Assembly: GCA_045837725.1 (NCBI GenBank)
Contig: JBEWZL010000056.1
Span: 124,001 to 188,000 of the forward strand
DNA length: 64,000 nt
Origin: Vermamoeba vermiformis
Lineage: Eukaryota; Tubulinea; Echinamoebida
Direction of reading: 5' to 3'
Positions 1 to 11,520 of this stretch are shown in pieces. How positions within the stretch are numbered: position 1 is the stretch's first letter; every line of letters starts with the position of its first letter. Below the pieces are notes generated by a model. It was not told where the DNA came from, made no database searches, and worked only from the letters and a program-made list of their open reading frames with translations. The position numbers and the translations under genes are program-made.

Positions 1-89
1 TTGGGCATAGCCTTGCTGGCAGGGAACATACGTGTACCCCAGCCAGCAATAGGAATAACGGCCTTGCGAATCTTTTGGTGAGTAGCCAT
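1..89 (-). CDS. galU: UTP-glucose-1-phosphate uridylyltransferase, bacterial GalU type (N-terminal end only)
   Basis: The ATG lies at 89-87 on the minus strand and the gene leaves the window at base 1. The 29 visible residues contain IRKAVIPIAGWGTRMFPASK followed by AMP. This matches the nucleotide-binding start of GalU-type pyrophosphorylases (consensus KAVIPVAGLGTRxLPATKAxPKEMLP). The family joins UTP and glucose-1-phosphate into UDP-glucose for polysaccharide and glycoprotein synthesis in the cytosol. Most animals and plants use an unrelated-length UGP2 enzyme for this step, so the bacterial-type form suggests transfer or an old protist-specific retention; that is inference. The family call is firm, but nothing can be said about the rest of the protein. 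Confidence 0.88.
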   Translation of the reverse strand, partial: MATHQKIRKAVIPIAGWGTRMFPASKAMP

Positions 90-1289
90 TTGTGTTTAAC
101 GATTGATGCGCTAATAAAAAATCGTCCAGATCACGTACCCAGCAATAGTACTAAAAAAAGATTCTGGAGGAAAATAATGGTCTCCCAGGAAGTAATTTAA
201 TTATAAATCGTATAGAAAATCGAGTTAAATAAAAATAACACGAGCCGGAGTTGTTGAAATGAAACTTTCGTCAGATTGGTACGTGAATCAATTTAATGTG
301 CAATAATGGGACTATGCTCGTGTCCCGTGTACTTGGTCGATAATAGAAAGGTTTGAGCTGTGTTATGTAATTCAATTGCGTATGCGAATAAAATTTATTG
401 AGCGAAAGTTACTATTTTTGGATTCTTCAGCCCTGATAACGGCGTGCAAGCAAATTGTACAGTATACTATTATTTTATTCACGAGGCCTCAAGTCCTTTG
501 TAATATATTATTTTTCTAGTTGGACGAAGGTAAATTTCAACAACAGATACGGCAAACTTGATGGACCGTTGCTCGTGTGGATGTAAAGTTCTAGAAGTCA
601 AAAACATTTAATATGGATTGTATAATACAGCAAAATATATTGAATGCACGAACCGCGAATCAGCTAGCAAATAGTCAAAAAAGAATCATGAAAATTAAAT
701 CTAGATCTTACGAAGCGCTTTAAATATTTACAGACCAACGAGCAACGGTTGTCAAGCTACCAATAATAATTGATAATTATAACAAGTTATTATTCAAATT
801 GAAAAGCGGAATCATTTGAAATCTGGCACTACAAGCGTTTTTTTATTATACGTTACTGCTGCGTATAATACAATAATATAAGATATAATTTGGAAACTAT
901 AATATTGATTTAAACCCGCTTTGTAATTACAAGATTTTTTTCTCATCGAGCGAATTTTTTGATCGTTTCAAAAATAGGGCAGCGTGACGGACAAATACAA
1001 ATCAGATCCTATTGATTTGTATACAGTGGAAGATTGATATAAACAGCAAGAGTAGGTTAATTTGAATTGCTAAAGGAGGTAAATCTGCATAAATATTTTT
1101 CGGGGCCTTCATACAGATTCGCAAACCTTTTATAGTTGCAAATTAGAACGAACGTACTCTACAGTAATTTATTTTCCTATTTTTAATTAAAAGCACGAAA
1201 CCCCAATTCCCCTCGTTGAAATCTGGAGTCTTAGCTGCTTTCGTTTATTTTGCTACAAAATTTTTAATTATGCTTCTATTAGACTCCTA
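90..1289. other. Intergenic region between divergent genes
   Basis: About 1.2 kb lie between the start of the galU-like gene (minus) and the RasGEF gene (plus). The stretch is AT-rich with stops in all frames. It must hold the promoters of both genes. I see no RNA gene, repeat or conserved coding segment in it. Confidence 0.6.
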
Positions 1290-4200
1290 ATGTCAGAAAT
1301 CAAACCTTCCGCGAGTTCTCCAGTCCTTACTGCCCAAGGATCGCCCAGAACACCTAAGAAGTTGGCCGACTCTGGCGGCAAATCTGACAAAACAAGACCA
1401 CCACCAGTATCGCCAAGAGGACTTACAGGCTCAGGAGGTGTAAATATTAGTTACAGCTCACCTGCTGGATCGCAGCCTAGTTCCCCGAGTAATTCATTGA
1501 AGCGATCAGCCTCGTTTAGACTTCCAGACGAGAGCAGCCAATCATGGCGAACTATTACTATGCCCGGCAATAAGACAGAACGGCGACGGTCGGTCAACTT
1601 AAAAACTGCACCTGAGCCTAAAAAGGTAAATCCATCCGACGTTTAGTGCACTTCCGAAATAACAGATTATTCATAATACTCTCGAACAATGTTTGTCAAT
1701 ATTTATTTTAAGCGCAGTATAACCTTTAAATATTCAAATTGCTTTCGAGTTGAATTAGTTCGTAAATTTATCAATTCCATTTGCTAACGATAATTAAATA
1801 TGCAGATTACCGATGATTTCTTAAAAGAAGATAGCTTGGAGATTTGGCGGCCAAACCTGTACAGATCGACCTCGGAAACGAGTTTGACTAAAGCTTGGAA
1901 GGATGGCGAAGATAGAGTACGTGTATTTATACTGTTATTACCAGTACTAATGCGTTTGTAGGTGCAAGGAATGACTGTCACAGCATTAGAAGCAGCTCTT
2001 AAAGAGTCGATCTTCGATCCGAAATTCTATAAACGACAGCGAAGCGACTCATTACCAGTAGACTTCGTATTCTTCTCTAACGACGAAGAAGAAGCACTAA
2101 TAGGATATCAAGAAAAATTGAATGCAGCACCCTCAATGTAAGTAGCGGATCTGGTCTCTAGTCATCCTTTACACGCGACGTGCAAATGCTTGATATTCTT
2201 AATGGCACTTTATAAATATCATAGACGTCTTCTAATATAAATATACAATAGTGCTCGTATTCGTAAAGCCCGTGAGCGTGGAGAATCAATCAGTAATTCC
2301 AGCGGTAGCGGTGATATTTCAATGTCAATAACAAACGGAGATTTAGACGATTCTGACGATGAGGATGATGTTATGGTACGTAATGTCATCTATATATGGC
2401 TGGTAACTAATATACAATTCTAGCGCGAGGCCTCTGAGGTCCGGTTAGCCGCTGAGGAGTTGCAACTGCCCGATGATGTCTTCAGTATAACTCACGAGGA
2501 ATTACTTAAAAGAATGACTGATGAAGAAAAAGAGGTACGAGCAATCATTATTAATAAGGCCTATTTAATTAACCAATAATTCTAGGATTTGTTAAATATT
2601 GTGGTGGACGATCAAGGTCACATTGAATCAGGAACCATTCGAGCGTTGATTAGACGTCTCACTAGTCACTTGCAAGAAGCAGAGTTTTTGGACTCGTTTA
2701 TGTATACATATGATATTTTCATCGACGCCTACACACTGCTAAAGGCGTTGATATTGCTCTATCGATGCCCAATCACCTCTTCGACACCCTTGCAGAACTC
2801 TTCAATGATCAGCAGTAGCAGCGCGCCTAACATTAGCTCGACAACCGGGCCATTGTCAATGCCTGCAGTTGCTGCAGACGATGCCAAGGCTCAGCGTAGG
2901 TCGAGTGTCACCAACACGAGCATCAGTATTGGCACGAACAGACGACCTTCCATGACTGATGCCCAAGGAGAATCTACCTCGACTCCTCAATCACCAACGC
3001 TTCGCGGGTTGGCTCCGAAACTGCCGTCGAAGCATCAATTTGCTTCACGAAGTACTGGAAACCTTATCGAGCTCGCTAAAATGAAGGAGGAATTGAGTCA
3101 ACAACGGCTGAGTGGTGACGGTAAGATTAATGAAACACCTCGTAGCAGTCAAGCTAACGTCTTTTAGACATGGATGGACCAATGTGGTCACGGCCTTCAC
3201 TCAATCCTCTGTCTCCAACGACCGCGAACCCCGAAGATCCGCAACAACGACAAAAAGTTGTCCTTCAGTTCAGAATCATCAAAGCTATTGGACGATGGAT
3301 CGAACTTCGCTACGAGAAGCTACGACATAACAAGAAATGGAAAGTTCTGTTCAAGAATTTCACTGAAAGGCTGAGCCAAGGTACTGCGAAAGAGAAGAGT
3401 TGGGCGACCAATTTGATTGGCACACGAGTAAGTCTAGCTTAGTCAAGTATGAGGCACGTTAGTAACTGTCGGATACATTACAGAAAGAAGTACAAGACCA
3501 ACGAAAACAAATTCGTAAGACCATCAAGGCTTCAATTATTACACATCCGCCAATGCCTTCGCGACCGGTTGAATTTTTGGACTTGTCTCTTGAAGACCTA
3601 ACCAAGCAAATGACATTAATCGATCAAAGATACTTCTTCAATATCAAGCTTAAAGAGTACGCCAATAAGGTAAGCATTAAAGATTTCATTCGCAAGACTT
3701 GTAAAATTTTGCCGATGATTTGAGTCAATTCAATATCTAATGCTATCATGTTTAGGGATGGACGCGCGATAATAGTGCCAGTCTCAGTCCTAATTTGTTG
3801 AAGTTCATCGACCACTTCAATCAAAATTCATACTGGGTTGCAAGCACGATCATTTTGGCTCCTGGATGTGGTGAAGCTGGACCGAAGCAGCGAGCAGCCA
3901 TCATTACACGATATATTCAGATGATGGAGGTACGGAATAATTATACATTTAATTTCTCGTGTTTCAGAAATAACGACTGACACTTGCTTTTTCTGCTGGC
4001 ACGTGTCACAAATCTTCCGAAATCAGATCCCTAACTCCGATTAGCAATTTATTGTTATATCAATACTTTATTAACGCAATCATATTATTGCAGCTTTTTA
4101 AGGAACTCAACAATTTCAACGCGATCCAACAAATTTTCTCTGCTCTAAACATGAGCTGCGTAGAACGATTAAAGAAAGCTTGGGGCTGCGTGCAACCAAA

Positions 4201-6586
4201 GTATATGAAGATATTTGAAGAGATGGGCAAGTTCGTCTCGCAGTCATTCTCCTACAAAGAGTACAGGTACGCGAATCCACTACTTCCAAATATGGAAAGT
4301 CTTGGTTACTAATCGTTATTTTACTTGAATAGAGAGTATTTGGAGTACCGCGTCCAGCCGCCCATTATTCCTCTACAAGAAGTTATTCTGCGCGATTTGT
4401 TCTTTATTGAAGAAAATCCAAACTTAGATCCGGAGCGAGATAACTGGGTCAACTTTGATAAGATGGCTATGTTAGGCAAAGGTAATCATTACGTCACTGT
4501 GTCTACTATTTCCCATATTTAGTCACATTATTGCGATTTCATGTTTCCGCAAACAACGGCTCAATTCTGAAATTGAGATCCAGGATCTGTTGCCATCGTT
4601 TCTTAAACAGCTAGTTTATAGTAATTAACGATATCGTATTATAGTCTTTGAGCAAATTCGAAGATGCCAGCGAACTCCGTACAAGTTCAAAGAAGATCCA
4701 GTCATCCAGTACTACTTGGCCAACCGAATCATTCTCAAAGAGACGGATCTGTTTATTGGCTCAAAGACAGCTGAGCCTAAGCTCGATCCGCAAGTCGAAA
4801 TGAAAAAGCGCGAGCAAGAGAAGAAACAACGTAAAATTGAGAAGCAACACGAACGCGCAGCTGAAAAGGCAAAGAAAATTGAAGCTAAAGAGGAAAAGAA
4901 GAAGAAGAAAGAACAAGAGGTAAGTCATATATAGTACTATTAGATAAGGATATTAGCGTTAATTTTAATCCACCTGGATGCGCACAACGTGCCGCAAGAT
5001 GATTTTGGCACGCGATCTGGATCGAGTTTCGGTATTTTTGCATTTCAGTTTCGAAATAAGCATTATATTCACTCATCCTCGTTAATATTCTACGATCAAC
5101 TACGTCGTACTCCGCGAACGAAATTATCCAAACAAGGAAAAATTTCGATACGCTTTAAATAGCAGCAAATTATTTAACGTATTCGCAATCAATTAAATTT
5201 AACCGTAAAAGTAATATATATGGATTAGATACGGCTATAAGTGATTAATTGAGCCATGATCGATTGCGTGCCATTGAAATTGAATTAAAATCACAAAATT
5301 TATCGGTTGGGTAATGGAGTTATTTTAGACATGCCCAAATAATGAATTACGACTTTTCTTAAGACTCTTATTCGCTAAAAGAATTTTAGGCGTTGTCATT
5401 TCATTTTAATATTTTGATTTGCGCCGTCTCTGTGTTTTACTAGATTTAGCTAAATCATTTCTCCGTACTCGGCCAAGGATTTCGCTCGTCAAATCTATGG
5501 CAGTGTACTATGACGTCAGTATGTCGCGTGTTGTCGTCATCGATCCCTTTTTTGTCGTATTTGAAAAGCGAATCTGGATGCGGTTGATGAATCCTTAATT
5601 GCTTTATTTTCGCGTGCTATAAATTTATTCCTAATCTAGACATCGAATCAATTTGATTTACCAGTTTGAGTTAATTAAAGCTAATACGAGAAGTGCCAAC
5701 TAATTTAGTACTTTGTAACGCTGATCGACCTAAGAAACAATCAAATTATTGTTCCCTAGATGTACATCCACCTATTAATTCACAAACTGACTGTTTGTAT
5801 TATTACCAGCTCAAGAAGCGCGAGAAGAAGTCAGATCCGGTAAGTAATTACTTAACCGCTGTCAAAAAAAATCGACAGGAAATCTACGAATATTCTTTTT
5901 GAAATCCATCCATTTATAACAGAGTTATTTTAATCGTATTCAAATGAATCAACAATTAAACCTATTTGCTCGTTTACTAATGAAAAACTTTTCACTAGGC
6001 GTTGGTAAAGCCTAACTCGCAAAAGACACTGGATGACGTGCTTATTGATCGAAAGACCTACCTGGAATTCGAGGCGTTTATGAAAACAAAGTAAGTTAAT
6101 GGATTGTTAATAAGAGCGGATGAACCGCGTAATCAGATGTTAATCCGCACCTCATTAGGTACGCTGAGGAGAACTTGGAATTCTACGAAAGCGTGCATAA
6201 TGTATTCAAAAGGCTTAATTTCGACGATAAAAGTCCTGAGAATCTAAAACGAATCAAAGGTACGTAAATTGGCGGATGAATCCAAAAATGTCAAACTAAG
6301 ATCGACATTACTATAAGATCAATCAACGAGAATTTACGATAAATTCGTCAAAAACGACGCAGAGTTCCAGATTAATATCGGAGAAGACACGAGAGAGTTG
6401 ATTGGTATGTGTTTTAGTCGCTTTACTATTTTTGCTCCCACATCTAACTTTTCCGTCACTTTAGTTCGTGTTTGTCAAACTAGCGAGCATCCTACGAAAG
6501 ATCTGTTCGACGTCGCAGCGTTAGAAGTCAAGTTTAACGTTCTCGGGCCGAATTTTAACGAGTTTATCAAATCGTCCACAAAATAA
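1290..6586 (+). CDS. Ras guanine nucleotide exchange factor fused to a C-terminal RGS domain
   Basis: Seventeen exons give an unbroken 1013-aa protein: 1290-1625, 1806-1916, 1962-2137, 2252-2375, 2424-2534, 2586-3120, 3168-3427, 3484-3669, 3756-3929, 4094-4266, 4333-4481, 4645-4919, 5810-5839, 5999-6090, 6159-6259, 6318-6404, 6465-6586. The N-terminus is Ser/Pro-rich. A RasGEF-N (REM) domain begins near residue 295 (GTIRALIRRLTSHLQ) and is split by a Ser-rich insert before it resumes near 485. The catalytic CDC25-type domain runs about 575-820 and opens with LSLEDLTKQMTLIDQRYFFN. A Lys/Glu-rich helix at 820-880 leads into an RGS domain (about 885-1010) with TLDDVLIDRKTYLEFEAFM, AEENLEFYESV and DLFDVAALEV. 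The first part would activate a Ras or Rap GTPase; the RGS part would speed GTP hydrolysis on a G-alpha subunit. The fusion suggests coupling of heterotrimeric G protein and Ras signalling at the membrane, which is inference. Splice phases agree at every junction. Confidence 0.88.
4920..5809 (+). other. Unusually long intron before a 30-nt microexon
   Basis: This 890-nt intron is many times longer than its neighbours in the same gene (45-160 nt). It is followed by a 10-codon exon (5810-5839) and another 159-nt intron. It has no convincing coding content on either strand. An alternative exon or a hosted small RNA is possible but not shown. Confidence 0.5.
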
Positions 6587-6677
6587 CAAAAATAGACGCA
6601 GCCAGATCTGAAAAACGAGTTTTTAAATCGTGTTTTGTACATTATTAGGGTAGCCTACGTGATTGTATTTGTTGCTT

Positions 6678-6683
6678 AATAAA
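6678..6683 (+). terminator. Polyadenylation signal AATAAA for the RasGEF-RGS gene
   Basis: AATAAA lies about 90 nt after the stop codon at 6586 and is followed by a second overlapping ATAAA. This is the expected place for 3' end formation. Confidence 0.5.
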
Positions 6684-6738
6684 TAAATGTATTAAGAAAA
6701 CATTGCCAAGAAAGAAAATTCTATCACGGGTCGTATAT

Positions 6739-6954
6739 TTATTTTGCCAAACTGCCGTCGGATGAGGATCCGGAGGAGTCAAACTCGGATTGTAGCCATA
6801 TACCGTGATCATATTGATTCATTCGTATTTCAATATCGCTTGACATCCTTGTAACCGGGAAGAAAATTCCGAAGTTCAGATCTACACGTGGCCAATGGCG
6901 TGCTGCCAACACATTCTCATTATCCGAGATAGAAACATGAAACCATTTTATCAT
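6739..6954 (-). CDS. Possible small 71-aa protein
   Basis: An uninterrupted reading frame on the minus strand starts with ATG at 6954 and ends with TAA at 6739. It has balanced amino-acid use and an acidic Ser-rich tail (QSEFDSSGSSSDGSLAK). It sits between the 3' end of the RasGEF-RGS gene and the start of the RAMA gene at 7101, head to head with the latter, 146 bp apart. Head-to-head pairs of this spacing are common in the window, which mildly supports it. I recognise no domain. It could also be a chance frame or the last exon of something larger. Confidence 0.35.
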   Translation of the reverse strand: MIKWFHVSISDNENVLAARHWPRVDLNFGIFFPVTRMSSDIEIRMNQYDHGIWLQSEFDSSGSSSDGSLAK

Positions 6955-7100
6955 CTATTTCAATTTATTTATATTTTTAAGGGCATCAAGCTATTTATTA
7001 CGCGCATCCACCAATACGAAGCGAAAGAGAGACGAAAGGATCGATTACGTTATTGAACTTTGCAACTATTTGATCCAGTATATGATCGTAGTATTTAACA

Positions 7101-7788
7101 ATGAATTCAGAACAACTAATTCTACAAAAAATCATACAAACTGGTTTATTAAACGACGGAGACCAAATCTGCTATCAAAATGAACAAGGTAATTGCAACG
7201 ATCTGAAAGTATCATATTTCTGTGCCTATTTTTACAAATTATACTGCAGTACGCGGCATTCGATTCAGTTACCTTTTGACCCTCGTGGGTAAATCTGCCA
7301 ATTAATAATTTATTTTGTTAATCAGTCTGTTTCAATAACGGTCTGATCCATTCATTGCATTATTTATACATTATATTTACCGGCACTAAGTACCTTTATA
7401 CCTCCTCATTATATAAACTATTTTAGAAAGGCCTACGCAGGGTTTATAAATCGAATTCCTTTTTAATGAGGACAAGGTCTACAATATAAATTACATTTTT
7501 CGTGTCTACGCGTTATTAATATGATTTATAGGACTATTGACGAAAGCTGGAACAGTTTACTACGAAGAAAAACATTTTCAGTCAGTTTCCGAGTGGATCT
7601 TCGACCTAAATCGACGAATGGGCTTTGCAGATGAAGAATATCCGTGGGCTAAAGCATCTGTACGTGGCTTGCCGTTAGAAAATTACAGAGCGAGACTTGC
7701 GGAGGCGGATGGAGTGGTTCCCGAAGCAAAACAAAGCGGACTAACCGATTTCAAAACATCGCAGTCACGTAGCTCTGGCAGCAAGTAA
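7101..7788 (+). CDS. RAMA-domain mini-protein
   Basis: Two exons (7101-7188, 7532-7788) encode 114 aa. Nearly the whole protein is one domain, with LLNDGDQICYQNEQGLL, a GTVYYEEKHFQSVSEWIFDL segment and PWAKASVRGLPLENYRARL. This pattern (loop, 'F.S.S.W', then 'WASV..G..L..YR') is that of the RAMA domain (restriction enzyme adenine methylase associated), known in eukaryotes from MPND and in bacteria from methylase-linked proteins. It is thought to bind modified DNA or chromatin. Here it stands alone, with no JAMM protease or methylase attached. The next gene downstream is also a putative chromatin protein. The frame ends at the TAA immediately after SGSK; splicing past it into the next gene did not keep phase with any acceptor I tried. 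The domain call is by motif reading only. Confidence 0.65.
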
Positions 7789-8443
7789 GTCCTTATTCTT
7801 ATGTATCACATAGAGCCTTAGTTATTTTCCTTTGGTATAAGCGTCAAGCGGATAAAAATTGAATTGCGATTCCTAATTTAGAATTGAAATTTAAACGAAT
7901 CGCAACAGGCACGGAACTCCTGTCTTTTGATTAAAACACGCAAAGCAAATATATAACATAGATTCTTACTATTATACTACGGTATTTTCGCTATTTATAA
8001 AGAAATTCAGATCTGCAACGCTTTGGCGTAAAATCGTGATATCCTTGTGCCCGCTTATTGCGCACATTACCGCCTTAAATAATCATAAGTGCCAGTATAT
8101 TAGGTGTTAATAAACCGTAGGAGAAAGGATCCGCCGGGAAAAACGCACACAATTTTGATAAATTACCTTTTATAGAAATTAACCTCGCGTGTTGGACGAA
8201 TGAACACCAATAGCGACACTCCACGTTATTTTTTCGCTATTTTCGGTTTTGCTGCCATTTTTACATAAATTACGTATGCGGTGACATATATATGCGAAAT
8301 ACCCTTGTGTGAATGATTATTCACATCTGATCAAGCAGCACTGCCAGCAAATAATAAATTATACCGCAGTAACCGATCCGTATTCCAATCAACCAAGGAA
8401 TAATATTATATTACGGAGCTGCAATATTGCTTCAAATTTAATA
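7789..8443. other. Intergenic region
   Basis: This AT-rich stretch between the RAMA gene and the winged-helix gene holds no supported gene. The frame open upstream of 8444 has no good splice link to the RAMA gene, so it is probably 5' leader of the next gene. Confidence 0.5.
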
Positions 8444-10861
8444 ATGAGCTCTTCAAGCAGAAAAAGAAAAAACGACTCTGCAGACAGCGCATCTTACGAC
8501 GAAGATAGCGATAATAATCGAAAACAACGAAAATTAAATGGAGGAGATGTGGCACAGCATCGATATACCAACGACGCAGCCTCTTTTCAATCGAGCCCAT
8601 CTGCATCTTGCAAGTATCCAAATTGTATGGTTTGCAACAAAGGATTACCTTCGCACTTTAATACCCAGTCACCGACATGGTAAGTACTTCTTAATTAATT
8701 GGTTTATATTGAATTAAATTACTAGTGTGGCAAGATCAAATTTAATTAATTCACTAAAATTAATATTCTTTCTTAGGGCTGATATCCTTCAAGTCGTCCT
8801 TTATGCCCTCGGTGTTAGCCATCCCCAGAAGGAGTTCTTCTCGCTAGGCAAAGAGATATACGATTACATAGATGTCCACTGGGATAAGCTATCCGCCAAG
8901 CCTCGTATGCTGATTGATTTCTATTTAACTTGATTGAACCATTCTCACTAAGTTATGACTATCTAGGCAGCTCAACATGGAAGCAAACAGCAAAAATGAC
9001 TCTTGCGCACTCCCGTTATGCAAATCTATTTGAAAACGGATACGATATTTTCATGAAGACCGGATTCTGGCGTTTGAAGAAACAAAGCAATCCTTATGAG
9101 ATGTCCGGGCTTGCCGGCACGAGTAGACCCTCAAACGACATTCCGGATCGCGCTGAAGAACCGCCAAGGTAAGTTTGCTGGATTTGGCAATTTATGATAG
9201 GAGTTATGGATATTTCATCCGCAATTTGAATTAAATAATCTCATTATGGAGATACTCGCAATCAATATACTCATATCTTTCCGTTAACTAGCGAGGAATC
9301 AGACCAGGAGTTACGAGCAGATCGAAGCTGGTAAGTTTCATTTTCGGCTGGTTTATCCTCCGTTCGATTATTTAATGAATTAACCTTAGGGAAAGCAACG
9401 GAAACAAACTTAACTCGCCTCCAGCATATAAAATTAATTACTTGCTCGCCGAAAATGCTCCGCAACCAACCATCCCAAATCTGACAGCTTACAGCAATTC
9501 AGCAATGCAAATGCCTCCGCCACCAATGCCCCCTCAATTCTATAACTCGTACAACGCATTCCAAAAGCCTCAGATGAATAGTCCGCCTTCTCAGTTCAAT
9601 ACAATTAAGCGTAAGTACAGTATCCGCAGCAAATACTGAAATATTGGAATTATGACTATTTTGTTAATTATATTATCACTTTGATCATAATTGGCACGTC
9701 TTAGCCTTAACTAACGAATCACTTAAATTTAGCCAATGATTTCATCTCACAAGCGCCGACGAGCTCGAATTTTTATCCGCCAGTGCACGCCAGCGCCCCC
9801 AACAACGGTCAAAATATACCGCCATTGCCTCATGCGTTCTTCTCTCGGAGGTTCTCGGTGGATGAAGGAGCTAAAACGCTCGAGGATTTGGTAAGTCACG
9901 TGACAAGCTGGATCTATTTTTGGGCCAGGATAAAATATCCTTTTTGGGAAAGCGTGGCTAGATTCAGGCAAAATCAATCAATTTATATTTACGCGCATAA
10001 TTTACTATTATGTAATAACAGAATTCTGATGATTCATTTTAGCGAAACGCGTCGAATTTTGGCGTACCTGAAAGTGATTCAAATTTTTATCCTCAACAAC
10101 ACCGACTACCAGATGTAAATAACAGTCATATCGATAATGGCGCGCCGGTGCATCCAACCCAAGACCTGGTGTTGAACAATTCGCAAATCAAAGAAGAACA
10201 AATTGAAGCTGCAGTTCAAAAACAACAGGCTTCATCGGCCAATGCCTCACCGACTCAAATCCCTGCGGCTCCGCAACGACGAAGAAGCGTTCAATATGAT
10301 TCAACAAACAATTTTGCCGTTCCCGAAAGCAGATCGACTTTGCGGAGTTCATCGACTCTGCTCCAAGTTGATGGATATGTTAACACTAACGGAGCTGCCG
10401 AGCAATACCAACGATCAATTAGTTTAGAAGACGAGCTTAAGAGCAAAAATCAATTGATCTCGAAGCTTTACGAAGAATTGGATAGTTACAAAAAGCACGC
10501 GGAAAGCCTGCGCCAAACGCTGGAAGATCGAGATCGCATGAACAAGGAGCTGAGCAATGTCGTAGCAACGCTGCAGTCACAATTGCAAAAAGAACAAGAG
10601 AATGCACAGATGTACCAACAAGTCGCGAAGTATAATGAAGAGCAGCGGATTCGATTGGAAAGTGTGTACAAGCAAATGAACGATTTGATGGGACGGCCGC
10701 CTACTAGGAGTCCAGATCAGATGCGACAGTATCCGTTCGGCGCGGGCATAATGAATGTTGCGGCAACTCCGAATGGGGATGCCCGATCCGGCGGATTTCA
10801 GTCGCTGAACACATCTGGAGGAAAAATGTCGCCTGATGTTGATAACCTGCGGTACTCGTAG
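8444..10861 (+). CDS. ASH2-like winged-helix protein with C-terminal coiled coil
   Basis: Seven exons join in phase to a 600-aa protein: 8444-8679, 8777-8904, 8967-9168, 9292-9330, 9390-9610, 9733-9890, 10043-10861. After a basic/acidic start there is a short Cys cluster (CKYPNCMVC, about 60-70). A winged-helix region follows at about 80-165, with FFSLGKEIYDYIDVHWDKL, STWKQTAKMTL and GFWRLKKQ. The order 'FS..K.I..FI...W..L' then 'tW...' resembles the DNA-binding winged helix of ASH2, a subunit of histone H3K4 methyltransferase (COMPASS) complexes. No SPRY domain follows, so it is not an ASH2 orthologue. Residues 170-450 are Pro/Asn/Gln-rich and probably disordered. A strong coiled coil spans about 455-545 (LEDELKSKNQLISKLYEELD onward), suggesting dimerisation. 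A nuclear chromatin or transcription role is likely but inferred. Confidence 0.72.
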
Positions 10862-11520
10862 CAAATAACGAGAACCGAAGAAATAATAACGTTTGATGTA
10901 ATATAAGCCGATGTACAAAATTAAACCGAGTTAAACTAACTTTCTTTCGTGGATCGCGAACATCGAGTCCCTAATACGTATCATTCAACTCTCTATGTAC
11001 AGTAGCTCGAGCTGTGCACCAATAGGGTAAATTAGATTCTGGCGGGTTTTGACAGCGCACAAATCTACCAATCCGAATACTTTCAAAGCGGCCGGTAAAA
11101 TTTTCTGATTTATTCTCGCTGGTGTGAACGTTTCAATATAACGTTCTGCATCTTTATTGCTGCTATGCAACGACTTAGGCAGAATAAAAATTCAGAAAAA
11201 TTAATGCAAGGTTTCTCCGAGGAAACGCACTAATATAATAACCCCTTTTCGCAGGAGATAGGTTAATAAAGCAAGTCAAAGTATTTTGTTGGTCTACGGT
11301 GGCGTCGTAGCTAGCTATTTTGGCTATTGTAATCTCGTTTACGTACTTTTTAAACTGGCGAGGAATGTTACATCAATTCTCTATGATAGGTTTGTTAGGT
11401 GTAGTACTATTGCACGTGTTTGTTTTTAGATCTAAAGTTGCTAGACTGTTTATGACCTTTCAAATCAAAAAGAACACACAAGCTGATCCATAAAATTATT
11501 ATTGAACATAAACGCAATTG
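10862..11520. other. Intergenic region with a weak open frame
   Basis: This is the 3' flank of the winged-helix gene and the promoter of the F-box/LRR gene. A 61-codon frame on the minus strand (11170-10985) contains a coherent stretch (YIETFTPARINQKIL) but no ATG and an in-frame stop just upstream. It could be an exon or remnant of a gene; I could not connect it to anything. Confidence 0.3.

Noticed and set aside
10985-11170. Minus-strand 61-codon frame with protein-like sequence
   Set aside because: There is no ATG, a stop lies just upstream, and no donor could be linked to it, so it is not called as a gene.
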